64,000 nt of DNA, taken from Sepiola atlantica. Taxonomy: Eukaryota > Mollusca > Cephalopoda > Sepiida > Sepiolidae. The translations under genes and the position numbers were made by a program. Below are positions 48,755-61,703 of this stretch, piece after piece; position 1 is the stretch's first letter; each line of letters starts with the position of its first letter. Where the stretch lies: the NCBI GenBank assembly GCA_963556195.1, contig OY744521.1:130170788-130234787 (forward strand), written 5' to 3'. Under the pieces are notes generated by a model. It had not been told where the DNA came from. It saw only the letters and a program-made list of their open reading frames with translations, and did no database searches.

Positions 48755-49105
48755 GAAAATGAATGAGTTACAAATATAAAATAAAACATAGAAAAATAAA
48801 AATAATAATAATAAAAGTAAATGAAAATTATAAAAATAAAATATGAAAAAATAAAAAATATAAAAAATATAAAAAAATAAAGAATGAACTAGTAAACTAA
48901 TACAATACAAAATGAAAATAAAAATAAAGAGAAGAAATAAAAATTAAATTCAAAAATACTAAATAAAGATATTAGATGAAGTAAAGAAATGAAATAATTG
49001 AAATTAAAATGAAATAAAACATAAAAATAACAATTGGAATTAGAAACAACATAAAAAATAAAAACGAAATGGAAACAAAAATAAGTTAAGAAAACAAAGG
49101 TTGAA
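48755..49105. repeat. A-rich low-complexity tract
   Basis: About 350 bp of AAAATAAA-like sequence with very few C bases on the plus strand. It resembles a decayed A-rich simple repeat. Confidence 0.75.
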
Positions 49106-49123
49106 CATTATCAAGGCTCCTTT

Positions 49124-49125
<2 letters not shown>

Positions 49126-49190
<65 letters not shown>
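49126..49190. repeat. (TA)n array
   Basis: About 32 units. Confidence 0.95.
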
Positions 49191-49192
<2 letters not shown>

Positions 49193-50458
49193 CATACAAA
49201 CAAGATACAAAAAATAAAACTTTCCCTTTGAAATAAAACTCCTCTAAAAATCTACAATATCATCAAACAAGTATACATGAACTGAAACATTATTACGTAA
49301 TTCTAACGATAAATCATAAATCCAAAGCTTATTAATTATTCATTTTCATTAAAAGAAATAATTTATACAAAAATATATTATATCAAATATGTTTAAGAAT
49401 ATTCAAATTTGAGGAATTTTTAATTAAAAATCTATTTCGCATTTTGAATGATTTAAAATGAGATATGAATCCATATGCATTTTATTCTTTCTTAAATGAC
49501 ACCAACAGACACATAGTTAGAGTGTTTCGTTTTGCAGCATTACTTACGACTTCAAATATGTTTTATTACTAATGAGTCAGCACTTATCAAGGGCCAAAAT
49601 GCACTCGAGGACAAAAGTTAATTTGTTTGTTAGGCGGACGGTAAGACAAACACCTTTAGGATTGGTGGAAAATAGGCAAAATTTGATCATCCATGATGAC
49701 AGCTCATCAGACAATTTGTTGACATTGAACATGACAACGTAGTCAGCTGGGAATCAGCACCGTGGTCCGTGTTCCACAAACGGAAAGTTCTTAGAAATAA
49801 ACTCTGCTTATCGAAGTTTCGTATATCTCCAGATGGACAGAGGAAAAAATAAAATTATTTATCTTAGTTGTAGATAGACGAATTTTTGCTGTAAATGTTT
49901 TGCAGATACAACCAGAGATGGAGCTCAGTCGAGCACCAACTACAAAAATAACGATATTCGAGAGAGATACGTCCATTCAATGTATAACTATTACGATTAA
50001 AATGCTATTTTAAATATAAATAGTAACTGATGAATTGAGGGAATAAGTTGCTTCTATAGATGCATTGGCGCATCTACAAATCTGACTTAGTTTTAAACGA
50101 CGCTTCTCCTCGCCTTTTATTCATTGGCACACACTGTCGTCATCTTGGATATTTCCATCGATTCCATAGTTTTTTTTCCCCTGGAAATATTACATTCTAT
50201 TTGGAAAACTGGACAATAAAATAAATAGGTAATGCAGTTCAGATGCAGTTCAGAGCGTTAAAATGTTGAAGATATTAAATCTACAAGCATTTACATTTAT
50301 GATAGATCAAGTTCCAGAGAAAAGACTAAATGCTAACAAACGGGCAGATTTTTAGTCGAATACCTTGGGATTTATCTAATTTAATCTGAAAAGGGAAGAG
50401 ATCGCTTTTGGATTAAGAGATCAAATATGACTGAACTACAAACTGTCAAGCATAAACA

Positions 50459-50459
<1 letters not shown>
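49191..50459. other. No gene seen
   Basis: Balanced enough to be unique DNA, but no frame or RNA motif is recognised. Confidence 0.5.

Positions 50460-50514
<55 letters not shown>
50460..50514. repeat. (TA)n array
   Basis: About 27 units. Confidence 0.95.
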
Positions 50515-51726
50515 GAATAAAAAGAACGAGAGTAAAGACTAAATCACAGAACAAAAACTAGTGCCAAGCAGAAAACGAACAATAAACATTTCTAAAACTA
50601 TTTGCGGTCGAAGAATAAGTTCGATAAAACGATTTCGGATTTAGAAATTCGCATTCGCGAACGTTGGTAATTCCTTTCCAATCTGTATTTATAACATACA
50701 AGTATTGGACAAACATCAAAGTGATGACATTTTGAAATGTATAAACGATACCAATAGAGATTGAACCTAATAAAAGAAACAAAAAAGCTTGAAAAAGTAC
50801 ATAAAAATAATCTAATTGTCCGGATTGCCCTATCTGATTTGTAACGAGACTGATTTTTTTGCTACTTTTTATGAATACCTCCCGAAAACAACTAATACAA
50901 TCAAAATCGTTACGATATTGTAAAAATGTTTACAAATCGTCATGGAAATAAGTCCATTGAAAATGTACACAATCTTTTATATTTTCGTATGCAACTGACT
51001 GTTGGAATGTAACGCTAAACATACAAAGCCTGCACAGAGGAAAAACCAATCATTTTACTCATTTTCCAATCTGAAAGCATTCAATACAGAAAAGTATTTA
51101 TGTATGGCTTAAGAGGAAAGCTTAAATCAACTGTAGCATGGCTGTTAAGAAACATAATATCTAGACACCCTTGTACTATGCAGTATGCGATAATAACGGC
51201 TTATACTGTACAAATAAAAACAGAATTTTGTATAACGGTGTCTATTGTGATCACAAAAAGTTAATCATGGACACCAGATAATTATTTTGGATATATGAAT
51301 CATCAGAAAATTCGCAATTAATTGAATATTAAATAAGTCAAGTTAATACTCTATTAAAATATTATATTTGAGTTTAAAAAAAAAAGTATCACGATTTTAT
51401 AATAGAGAATACATGATGATTAAAGCGAATCTTCTAAAATATTGAATATATATAAACATATATATATATATAATACAGCAAATATCATAAAAGTAAATGC
51501 CGTAGAGACAAGACGTGTAAGAAAACAAAAGGGAAAACAAATTAAACATAGGAATAAATAATAACTAACAAGTGTCTTATTGACTTCGTTCGGATATACG
51601 AACGTGAGGATCTTTAATTTATTGAAATAATGGCAAAAATACAAAAAAGAAACAAGATGCACGACGTACTACAGGATGTTTTGAGCAAGTGCGTAACTAT
51701 TTGAAAAAAATAATTATGTAGCGTGT
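50515..51726. other. AT-rich DNA, no gene seen
   Basis: Minus-strand frames at 50782-50558 and 51662-51420 have no recognisable domain. Confidence 0.5.
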
Positions 51727-51801
51727 TATATGTATATATGCATATATATATATATATATATGTATATAACCACACGTATGTATATATATATATATACGTG
51801 T

Positions 51802-51872
<71 letters not shown>

Positions 51873-52003
51873 TCAAGACAGAGTAAAATATAGGCTTGTA
51901 TGCTAAGTATTTATAAATTTATTTCTCTATATATTTAATGAATGACTTGGTATACCGCCATACAACGGGTTTCATGGAATTAAAACCGACAAACTGCAGG
52001 ACG

Positions 52004-52035
<32 letters not shown>

Positions 52036-52037
52036 AT
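51727..52037. repeat. Cluster of four (TA)n arrays
   Basis: 51727-51768, 51779-51796, 51805-51870 and 52003-52037, with ACGTATGTA and ACGTGTG linkers. Confidence 0.9.
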
Positions 52038-52586
52038 TATTTTTATCTGCACAGATATGTTCAAAATCAGCGACACTTTTTTTCTTTCTTCCTTTTAATT
52101 TTATTTCATTTTATTTTAAATTATTTTAGATATTAATTTTTTATATGATTATTTTTTGATTTTGATTCTTAACGGTCCCAACCACGTGCTTTTCCAAATT
52201 TAAATTTTAAATTTCTTTTCTTTTTATCCATTTCATTCTTTCCAAATATTATCTAGGGTTAAATTCGGATTTTAACTCTTCCTGATGAGATCACAGTTAT
52301 AACAGCTGTTGATCGATAACATTGACATGCCAGTGTCGGAGATGTTATACATGTCTGTGTAAATAAGAATAATCCTATATAGAAGCTCTATTTGATATTG
52401 AGAATTTTTTATAAGCCCGGTTGCAATTCTTCGGATTACTATTCTGTGGATGTTTACCATGCATTATATATATATATAGGTTTGAATTGCGGTTGGAAAC
52501 ACATCCGAGGAGACCAAGCCATGGTCGAAATAAGTTATAATGTGTACAACCCGAATGTATATCTACTCTATTTCAACCTCAAAACT
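52038..52586. other. T-rich then unrecognised DNA
   Basis: 52078-52230 is T-rich. 52270-52480 has more balanced composition and may be an old repeat. Confidence 0.4.
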
Positions 52587-52590
52587 AATA

Positions 52591-52653
<63 letters not shown>

Positions 52654-52677
52654 ATGTGTGTGTATGCGTGTGTATAT
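52587..52677. repeat. (TA)n then (GT)n microsatellite
   Basis: About 28 TA units then interrupted GT. Confidence 0.95.
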
Positions 52678-53060
52678 AAATATAAATGAATATATATAGT
52701 GAAACTTAGAATTTCGTTGAAAGCCAACAACGATGTGAGTTTTATTATGTATTTAAAGACTTAAGACTTGAGGTATGAACACGCCCTTCTAACAATCATA
52801 AACATGTTTTCTTCTCTTTTTTATCTTTCTTGTAAGAGAAAACTGTTTTTACAAATAAAATAGTAAGTTTTGATAGACTTATCAGTTTAAATGGTTGAGG
52901 CTTCGATGTCGGCGTGTGTGTCACGTGGCAGTGTGTTATAAGATAAATAAAGATTCACACTTTTCAACATTATTGGTAGGTGAAGAACAATTTAGATATT
53001 CTGTTGAAAGCAAAAGAACAATGAAGCTGTTATTGTTTTTAAATAAATTATTTACATACA

Positions 53061-53084
53061 TGTATATATATATATTATATAGCA

Positions 53085-53124
<40 letters not shown>
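53061..53124. repeat. (TA)n array
   Basis: Interrupted at the left by TTATATAGCATATATG. Confidence 0.95.
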
Positions 53125-53130
<6 letters not shown>

Positions 53131-53165
53131 AAAAAATAGAAATAATATTCAAACATTGTTGAGAG

Positions 53166-53355
53166 TGAAAATAGAAAAACAAAAATATTATTTATGTATC
53201 CATCAACGTTTCGTCTTTCTTTCAAGATTTCCCCGGGATGATTGATTTGTAATTGTGTGTTATTTCTTCAAATCAATCATCCTAAGAAAGCTTTGAAATG
53301 AAGATGGAATGTTGATGAATACATAAATAATATTATTCTGGTTTTCCTTATTTAA
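53166..53355. repeat. Imperfect ~85 bp inverted repeat between (TA)n arrays
   Basis: The left arm (53166-53249) contains ATATTATTTATGTATCCATC, TTTCGTCTTTCTTTCA and GGATGATTGATTTG. The reverse complement of 53269-53355 contains ATATTATTTATGTATTCATC, CATCTTCATTTCA and GGATGATTGATTTG in the same order. The loop is about 19 bp. TA arrays lie on both sides within about 45 and 5 bp. It is foldback-like and unrelated in sequence to the 48.2 kb palindrome. Confidence 0.8.
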
Positions 53356-53357
53356 TT

Positions 53358-53360
<3 letters not shown>

Positions 53361-53414
<54 letters not shown>
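53361..53414. repeat. (TA)n array
   Basis: About 27 units, immediately right of the inverted repeat. Confidence 0.95.
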
Positions 53415-53417
<3 letters not shown>

Positions 53418-53924
53418 CAAGTTCAAATATATTGACAAAATGAACATTAAACTAGTATATTTTCAAAATTGCTCAAGAGCGGATAGAGTTTATATGCAAA
53501 TAAATAAACACTTGTACGGTCAACGCTAATTAATCCGCATTCCAATGATTCTACATATTTTAAAAACTGCACGAAGACAGAGACTGAAAACGCAGAAATT
53601 GAAATTGTCATAAAAAAATTGGAGTTGAAGAAAAGTGAAAAAATAAAAATTAATAAAAGCAAATCTATGATCATGTGTCAACAGAGTTTTTCAGTAAACT
53701 ACGTTTATCTATTACTGCCAAGCCCTCATTTATTAATGCATCTTACTACGCCTCTTCCCTCTCCTCCTTCTCAACGAACACCCCTCCTTCTTTTTTCTCT
53801 ATAACTATCATCAGCAAATCAGCTAGACAGAAGATAAAGAATAGAAAATATGAAAAAAAAATGAAAAGGCCCAACATGTAATTTCGACTTATAATAAGAA
53901 AATATAAATACAATTATATAAGAA
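53415..53924. other. No gene seen
   Basis: Two overlapping plus frames (53619-53881) are compositional, with no recognised domain. Confidence 0.45.
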
Positions 53925-54605
53925 ATGATTGCAAAGTAGTAATAGATAAAACAAAGAGAAGGTATACAGAGATGACCAAAAAACGCATTCAGTCACATAA
54001 ACTAGGCACTCGTGATTTCTGGAAAATCCACAATAGTGTGATGAACAATGGACAATCGACAATTCCCCCGCTATCAAATCACAACGATGTTGTTAGCACG
54101 GCAACTGAAAAGGTTGAACTACTTCCTCAGCGTTTCGCCTGAAATTTCACTTTGGACTCAGAAAACCACCCCTCCCTAAATTTCCATTGCGTACTAAAAC
54201 CACACTATAAAACCTGGTCATCACCCCATCTCAAGTCAGAGACATCATAAAACACCTTGAGACCTCCAAAGTCTGTCGACCTGATCTTATATCAGTAATA
54301 GTAATAAAGAAATGCTATGCTGAGCTCTCCAAACTATATAACAAATGCCTTGCCGAATCTTCTTTACCTCGTAGTTGGAAAATTGCATCTGTGGTACCAG
54401 TCTTCAAGAATTCTGGGGATTTAACCGATCCTCTAAACTACTGCCCAGTCAGTCTACTCTCGATCTTTGCTAACAATTTTTGAATCATTAATCAATCTAG
54501 CAATAGTCCGGCACTTAGTTAATTCTAAACTTCTTTCTAATCATCAATACGGATTCAGACAAGCACAGTCTACCGCAGATATCCGAACGATTATCTCTGA
54601 TCGCA
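53925..54605 (+). mobile_element. Family J LINE, internal fragment
   Basis: Plus-strand piece truncated at both ends. It starts in the endonuclease-RT linker with RRYTEMTKKRIQSHKLGTRD and FWKIHNSVMNNGQST (about 53958-54065) and runs into the first RT motifs: ASVVPVFKNSGDL-like sequence (about 54385-54425), SLLSIFANN, and in the frame 54467-54661 IVRHLVNSKLLSNHQYGFRQ then AQSTADIRTIISDRIY. The next 60 bp are unrelated. Stops break it near 54140. It is close to the 16.6-20.2 kb copy in sequence but opposite in orientation. Confidence 0.8.
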
Positions 54606-55045
54606 TATACCGTAACGGCAATTCGAGGAAGATCACAGAAACAAATACATATGGACGATAAAAGTGTAGAACGCAGGCTAAATGCCATGTAAAAAATGTC
54701 AAAACAAGTAAATAATTATAATAATATTAATAATGTGCACAACACTCCAAAAGTGTTAAGGTATTACTCCCACATATACTATGAACTTAATAGAAAAAAT
54801 ATTCAATGTAAGATCATTGAATAAGCAGTTAACGTTCTTTATTAAAGAGATTAAGAGTTTAAGAGTTCTCTTCAAAGGTAACAATCACATTAGGTAAAAT
54901 ATCCAAGATTATTATTTTCCTCAAAATATATTTTTAGAAAACATAAAGTGCAATGGAGTAACTTAATCTGTAACACACTAAATGCGTAAGTCCAAGATTA
55001 ATTCGAGCTTTAATAATTAAAATATAATTTATTGTGTGAGACTGA
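54606..55045. other. AT-rich DNA, no gene seen
   Basis: Spacer between the LINE fragment and the mariner. Confidence 0.5.
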
Positions 55046-56077
55046 TAGGAAGGGCGTTCAATAAGTAATGCCCCTGACCTACTTTCAGTTGTCTGATCTA
55101 GATGAAATTGTGCATGTGTAATTATTTCTATCTGTATCGGGTATGTTGCAAAAAACAGCTCTGAACTAATTGTGGTTTCTGATTTACAGGTGTTTGAACT
55201 TAGTCAGGTGTGAAATAGAGCAGTTAAGTGTCGCGCAGTGATCCGATTTTGTATTTGAAATGACGCACACCAAAGGAGACTTTTGATGAAATGAAAAAAC
55301 TTATGGTGATGATGCCCCATTATATAACCTTGTAAAACGCTGGCATCGTGCATTCAAATATGGCCAGAAGTCTGTCGAAACAGCTTCCAGACCGTGTCGT
55401 CCCTCTTCTGCCATTGATAAAGCATCTGCCCGTCAAGTTGAGGCTGCCATTTTGGAAGGTCGACGCATTACTATTCGCCAAATTTCCTATGACGTCAATA
55501 TTAGTACAGGGTCTGTTGAAACTATCATTCATGACCATTTGCATATGCATACATTCTCTGCCAGATGGATTCCCAGGTTGCTCACATCTTTCCAGAAAGA
55601 AGAACGTGTCGAGTTCTCCAGGATGAATTTGGAGATGTGCCAAAAAGATGAGTCAAAGTTTTTCAAAAGACTGATTACACAAGATGAAACTTGGGTCCAT
55701 CACTGTGATCCAGAGACCAACGCCCAGTCAATACAGTGGAAGCACTTGGACTCAACACCTCCAAAGAAGGCAAGGGTGCAGCTATCCGCTGGCAAGGTCA
55801 TGCTCACAGTCTTCTGGGACCAGGACGGAGTAGTGATGACATATTCCTGTCAGGAGCCTATTACGCTTCACTTTTGATGAAATTAAGAGAAGCTATAAAA
55901 ATCAAGAGGCCTCGGGTGTTCTACAAAAACGGTGTCCAAAGCTGCATCAAGCGATGGAAGAAATGCGTAACTCTGTGTGGTTTCTATGTAGAGAAAGACT
56001 AATAACTGTGCCAAGTTTCATTAATCTACATCTATGGGAAATGAGGCAGGGGCATTTCTCATTGAACTTTTCTTGTA
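55046..56077 (+). mobile_element. Mariner (Tc1/mariner) transposon, internally deleted
   Basis: Both ends are present. GTTCAATAAGTAATGCCCCTG near 55055 and, reversed, GTTCAATGAGAAATGCCCCTG near 56050 form terminal inverted repeats, with TA at 55046-55047 and 56076-56077 as the expected target duplication. The transposase remnant lies between (see next entry). Total length is about 1.03 kb against roughly 1.3 kb for a full mariner, explained by loss of the catalytic centre. Confidence 0.85.
55276..56002 (+). pseudogene. Mariner transposase pseudogene
   Basis: A DDD/DDE-type transposase that would cut and paste the element at TA sites. Visible parts in order: helix-turn-helix region with LVKRWHRAFKYGQKSVETAS and RPCRPSSA (from about 55320); second HTH-like region EGRRITIRQISYDVNISTGS; WIPRLLT, corresponding to the family's WVPRLLT linker; QDETWVHH with the first catalytic Asp at 55683-55685; VFWDQDG; then, in another frame, GAYYASLLMKLREAIKIKRP joined straight to VFYKNGVQSCIKRWKKCVTL and the C-terminus at 56002. 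The HDNA and SPDLAP motifs that carry the other two catalytic Asps are missing, roughly 80 residues lost near 55914. There are frameshifts near 55301 and about 55845. It is inactive. Confidence 0.85.
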
Positions 56078-56253
56078 GGTATAGCATCGATAATATGTCA
56101 TTATATCATTATTAAATTAGTTAATTCAAATCCCTGACTACCGTTTATTTTGTAATTTGCGAGTATTTTATGAAAATAAATATATAAAACAAGCCATGTT
56201 CAATAATCTATGACACATCCATACACATGCATAAGAAAATACAATATATAAAC

Positions 56254-56255
<2 letters not shown>

Positions 56256-56316
<61 letters not shown>

Positions 56317-56441
56317 GCACATATGTTATGAGCTCTATTGAGTATTTTAAGTATTGAGCTTCACTTATACATTTGGAAACTGATTCCTATTCTAATCGAT
56401 ATAAACTATACAAAATGTGCTTTTATTTAATTTTATCTTAT

Positions 56442-56531
<90 letters not shown>
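56256..56531. repeat. (TA)n, then (CA)n plus (TA)n arrays
   Basis: 56256-56314 is TA; 56441-56461 is CA, followed by TA to 56531. Confidence 0.95.
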
Positions 56532-56535
<4 letters not shown>

Positions 56536-57910
56536 CAGAACAAGCAATCTGGTCACTCATTCTAACATAAGTTAAACATTCTGTTACGGAGAGAGTCTTT
56601 AATTATGGAATCAAGTTGGAAGGAGTCTATGAATAGTGTATATAATATCAGAACGACGATAATAATGAAAGTCTCAGTTGTCTGTTAATGTTTTATTATA
56701 TAACCTTTACAAACAATCTTGCTTAATATGACCACAGATCGTTAGGTTTACATTATTCTGTGTACCGACGTTTGATTTATATTTAAATTGCCTCCATCAA
56801 TTATACAACATTTTAAAGGACGTCTTATCAGTCATTTACTCATTTTACGCTCTGTCTGATTCTATTTCTATAAATGATCAAAATAAATACTAATCTATCT
56901 CTAATGTTTTGTCTCTTCAATGTCGACTGATAGATGGACGGATAATGAACAGACTGCGATAATGATGATATCTATATTATACTTTCATTAGGAGACGCCA
57001 GGAGAGACAATAATTAAATCTGTCTACGCCGAAGGAAATATTTCGATCCTCGTGTGATCTGTTGGTGAAAAGTATTTACAACAAATTATACTTATCTTAT
57101 TTTGAAGCAAATTCAATTTGTATTATTCTATTTTAAAAGCTTAAGTAACGATTATCTATTCCGTCGTATGGTGCGTCATAAAAGCTATTTGAATATCTTT
57201 TAAATTTGTGTCTTATCGAACGCAGATAAAATTGTGAGCTAAAAAAAAATGTCGGACAAGGAAGAATGGATAGTAGACACGGGGATGTATCTTTTCATAT
57301 CATCAAGGAGATAGGAATACATTACTTTAAAATTAATTTCACTTAGCTTAATGCAAACATAATTTATCGTGAATATTATCAAGAGCGATGAGAAAAGGCA
57401 AATTTATAGTTTCACAGAACTATTAGTAAGATAATTAACTTTTGTTATTTAATGGAAAATTATCGATTTTAAATCAATGGACGCGTTCCAGGGAGATTTT
57501 CTATCGTGTGTAACGTCGTCTCCTGTCTTTTATTGTTCCTCAAATTGAAACTGTGTTACAGAAGAAAAGAAAAACATCAAAAAACAGAAAAGTTCTTAAT
57601 ACAGATTTCAATTTATTGCAAGCCTGCTTACAAGATTGCGTTACATTCAACTCCCCAACCTTTACATTAAACTCCCAAACACCCCCTGAGAGGGAGAGAA
57701 GAAAATACGAAATGTGTGCAAACTTCGATCGCCGATTATGTTCTGATTATTTCTTGATCATATCTCGATCGGTGACGGAATTCTGCAATTGTTTAAATAC
57801 ATTTCTCAAATTGGCATACTTCAAAATAAAAACAATTACATTTTTACAATTTTAATTTTAATCTGAAACTTGAAATAATAAAAACAATCACAGTCGAATT
57901 TCAAACGCGT
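56532..57910. other. No gene seen
   Basis: AT-rich. The 100-codon frame at 57553-57855 has no recognised domain. Confidence 0.5.
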
Positions 57911-57934
57911 CGCTGCCGACCCCCCCACCCCCCA

Positions 57935-58200
57935 TTGAACTACATCACCTTACTAAATGTAACGTTTCATTCATTACATAAACTTTGGAGCCGACGAACC
58001 AAGATCCCGTCGAAGACTAGACTCCGTCTCTATAACGCGTACTGTGAGTCCATCATGCTCTACAATGGAAACGGCTGGGCAATAACAGAAGCCATGCTTG
58101 ACAAGCTTGATGCGTGCCACCGCATACACCGTCACTGCTGGCCGAAAAAACTTAGCAACAAGGCACTATATGAGCTGTGCAACGAAAAAACCCTCTCCAC
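57935..58200 (+). mobile_element. LINE (RTE-like) reverse transcriptase C-terminal fragment
   Basis: The open frame 57935-58249 reads LWSRRTKIPSKTRLRLYNAY, CESIMLYNGNGWAITEAMLD, KLDACHRIHRHCWPKKLSNK and ALYELCNEKTLS. This order matches the RT tail of endonuclease-RT LINEs (w----i---tklrlyna---s-lLYg-e-W--t----kld-fhr--lR-i---wp-kisN--LY--c---pls). It then breaks off, and the usual ARW-lfGH segment is absent. A C-rich run (57918-57934) precedes it. The family differs from J and R; its relation to the 30.1 kb remnant is unclear. Confidence 0.7.
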
Positions 58201-58249
58201 AATTCACATTTACTTATACCTCTCACATTTTACCATCAAAACCAGCTAA

Positions 58250-59399
58250 CGTTATTTAAATAATTAATACAATAGAATGTTTTAAAATAGTACTAAACCC
58301 CATATAAACATTCAAATATCTGTCTTATTTGCATAATTTCTCTTTGAACAGTGTATACTTAATTAATGTTTGCTGTTATTCATTTATTATTTTATGATTT
58401 TTACTTCTCCGTTCTATCTGCAACCGTTTTGTCGATATTAACAATAATAAATTGAATTTATTTATTAAAAGTATAAATAAATTAAGAAAAAATTCTTAAA
58501 ATATCAAAAAAAATATTATTTAGATGAAACTAATATGTCTTATATACCGATGAGGCATAAGAGTTAACGGAGAGAGGGAGACTGCTAACGCTCTTTCTCT
58601 TGCTTTATCTATCTATCTCTCTCGCTCTCTCTCTCTCTCTTGCGCGCTCTAGGCTCTTAAATAATTTAGCGTCGTCATCACTACTTTCCTTCGCCTTCTC
58701 TTCCCCTCCCCCTCTGTAGCAACGATTGAATTTCTTTTTTATTGTTTTTGAAGGACATTATGTATTTACGAAATATAAGAGCAAAAACATATATACAATT
58801 TGAAAAAACACACAATTTTACTTTAAATATAAGCAAATAAAATTGGAATCCTTTTTATTTAAAGTTTTCTTTAAATTTTTAATAAATTCTGTTACCAACA
58901 TGTTTTGCTCCCGTATTAAATAGATAAATAAACAACAGGCATACTCTGTTTTTTTTAAATTTACCACTACTCTTTAGGAAAATGGGTATTTTCCTTTCAT
59001 TTGGCATCAATTTAGTCAATTTAGTCAAGTAAATTATTTAGAGTGAAATAAGTTCTGACATTACTCATAATGAATGAATATGTTTTACTTAAACTATGTT
59101 TTTAGTGAAAAACGATAAAAAAGTATGAGAACATTATTTGACGTCAAACACTTGAAACGGCAAAATAAAAATAAGGTCGGAAAAATATAGTCGCCATCGA
59201 AACAATTCGAGTAAGAGGCTAGCTAAGGAAGAACGATGACTAAAGGATATACACATGTCTTTTTAATTTAAAAAATATGAAAGGAAGAAATCGTTCTTAG
59301 CTAATATACTTCTCTTTGTTCATAAAGGTTGTGAGTATATTTCTCAGCCCATATTTTATTTCGGTATTTTACATGTACAACAGAACTTGCCAAACTATA
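58250..59399. other. AT-rich DNA; CT-rich stretch at 58590-58720
   Basis: 58590-58720 is pyrimidine-rich with CTCTCTC cores. Nothing else is recognised. Confidence 0.5.
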
Positions 59400-59765
59400 C
59401 TCGCAGGGATAACATTCGCCTTTTATGGGATGATACAGGTATTACCTCCTCTATTTTGAGAGGTATAGTAGTATATTTTCATTCTTCCTGATACATTCCT
59501 CCCAGGTATTGTCTCTTCTTTGGGGGCTGTATAATATATGTTCCTTCCTCACAATATTATCGTCTCCTTTTTTTTAGGTGTTCGAGTTTGTGTATTATTA
59601 ATTTTGTTGGCATGATATCATCCTTCCAGGCATTAACCCTTCTTTATTTTTAGGGGGGTAGTGTTTGTTTGTCTTATAATGCTCTCAGTCATTACCTCTT
59701 CCTGTCTATGGGATCAATGTATGTAGTTTGTTTATCATTATATCATGCTCCAAGCCTAGCAAAAA
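59400..59765 (-). repeat. ~70 bp minisatellite family M, locus 2 (inverted)
   Basis: On the minus strand about five units carry AGGTAATAC or a variant (AATGCC, AATACC, GATAAT), then GGAAGGATGATATCATG-like and AATATACTACTATACC-like parts. Matching anchors on the plus strand lie at 59441, 59508, 59556, 59632 and 59691, spaced 48-76 bp. The unit is the same as at 35545-35745 but in the opposite orientation. Confidence 0.7.
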
Positions 59766-59795
59766 TATGCGACCAGAGAAAGCGTATATCTGCTA

Positions 59796-59797
<2 letters not shown>

Positions 59798-59854
<57 letters not shown>

Positions 59855-59900
59855 GGTGTATATATATATGTGTATATATGTGTGTATATATATGTGTATA

Positions 59901-59979
<79 letters not shown>
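59798..59979. repeat. Compound (TA)n/(TGTA)n array
   Basis: TA with GTGTATATATG interruptions in the middle and a clean right part of about 70 bp. Confidence 0.95.
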
Positions 59980-61662
59980 TTTTTAGTTATATTCCAATAA
60001 CCAAAGGAAAAATCAATCCATTATTTTAATTTTTATTTATTCATTAAACAAAATTTATATGTCTTTCTTTCTATTTTTTAAATGTTTTTATATCTTACGC
60101 GCGTTTTACAGCTTAGTCAAGACAAATATATAGTTTTTATTTTAACATCGCTGATTATCAGAGCAATTGTTCATTTAATATTCATGAAAAACCATAAAGT
60201 CTGATCTGAACCCACCATTTTCTTACATTTACCATTTTTTATGCTTTACTTCGATATGACACAGCTTCATGCTTATTCAATGTAGGCAACCAAAAGATCT
60301 GTTTAACCTGGTCCGGTGCAACTGCCAAAAAGATTGCAATACAGCACATTGCACATGTTAAACGCATGGACTTAATTGTTCAACACATAATTGGAGAGTG
60401 TTATGCTAGATCTTGTGCTAATCTGTCAGTGATTGAAAATAACATTAAATTAGATAATTGCAAAATAATTGAATAACAAAAACTCTCGGAGAGCACAACC
60501 CTCCGCAATTGTTTATTGTATTACCCTACTATGCAGGTGAAACTTGGTAATGTTTTTGCAAATGAGACAATACATAAATAGAGGAAAGTTACACAGATTG
60601 ATTGAGAAATACTAGATTGATAGAGATTAATTTGAAGTTGTTAAATGGGATGTTCTATGTTAAAATGAAAAATCCTGCTAACTCTTAAATCTTTATCAAA
60701 TCTAGGTGAAATTTGATCTGGTGCTATGTAATAGTATCTTGTACCTATGTTTTAAATTTCAAAAGAATAGATAAGAAATTGACTGAGATGTGATTTTCTT
60801 TGAAAATTTTACAATGATGAAAGATAGGGATTTTCCGAATTGTGAAAAACATCTTGGATTCAGACATTTAACTGGATAACATTTAAAATTTATTATGGGC
60901 CAAAATACAGCTGAAATTTGGTGATTATTTTTTTCATAAAGTGGCTAACAAAAAATGACTAAAACATGACCTCATTGTGTGTGTGAGGGAGTAATTTATA
61001 ATATATTCATTATTTTTTCAATTGAAAAATAGTGATGTAGAAGTCTATCTATTAAAGAAATTCCATAAAATATCCCAATAATTTGATAATGGGAGAATAT
61101 TCTTTGAATACATACGGAAAACGGTGTATGTTAACGAAAAAATTCTCTCAACACTTAAAATTTATCCAAAAATACATTTTATGAAAGTTAATGTTCGCTG
61201 TGAGATTAAAGAAGCATTCATATACATCATTACATACCCTAATTTTTACTCATAAATTTCAAATGATGTCTTGCCGCGATTAATAGCATACATCACATTC
61301 ACTGAAAATACAGAAGACCTGATAAAAATTTCCAAAGTTGCATATTTCGCATCAGTATATTTTTTTAGACTCTTAGTATGTTAAAATAGGGATCTTATAG
61401 AAATAAATTGTGCAAAAAACCTTGCGTTAAAATTAGTTTGAGCTTTGCAAATATTGAGGCTTGACTGGACTACATGGTTAGACATAAAGAAAGCTTAGTT
61501 GGAGATGCCATATGTAAAGTTCATTAAACATGATATTCTAGTGCGTCTTTAAATATTCAGTAGCATATATGTGTTTTTAGATGTCCGTTTGTTAAGAGTC
61601 TTATTTTGTGTGTGGGTGTGCTTTTTACCCTTTTCCCTTGATATAACAGTAGCAAAAGCAAC
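59980..61662. other. AT-rich DNA with weak internal similarity
   Basis: AGGTGAAACTTGGTAATG (about 60536), AGGTGAAATTTGATCTGG (about 60704) and AGCTGAAATTTGGTGATT (about 60909) may be old repeats. No gene is seen. Confidence 0.4.

Positions 61663-61703
<41 letters not shown>
61663..61703. repeat. (AGT)n microsatellite
   Basis: About 13 AGT units; the poly-Val frame 61571-61804 over it is an artefact. Confidence 0.95.
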
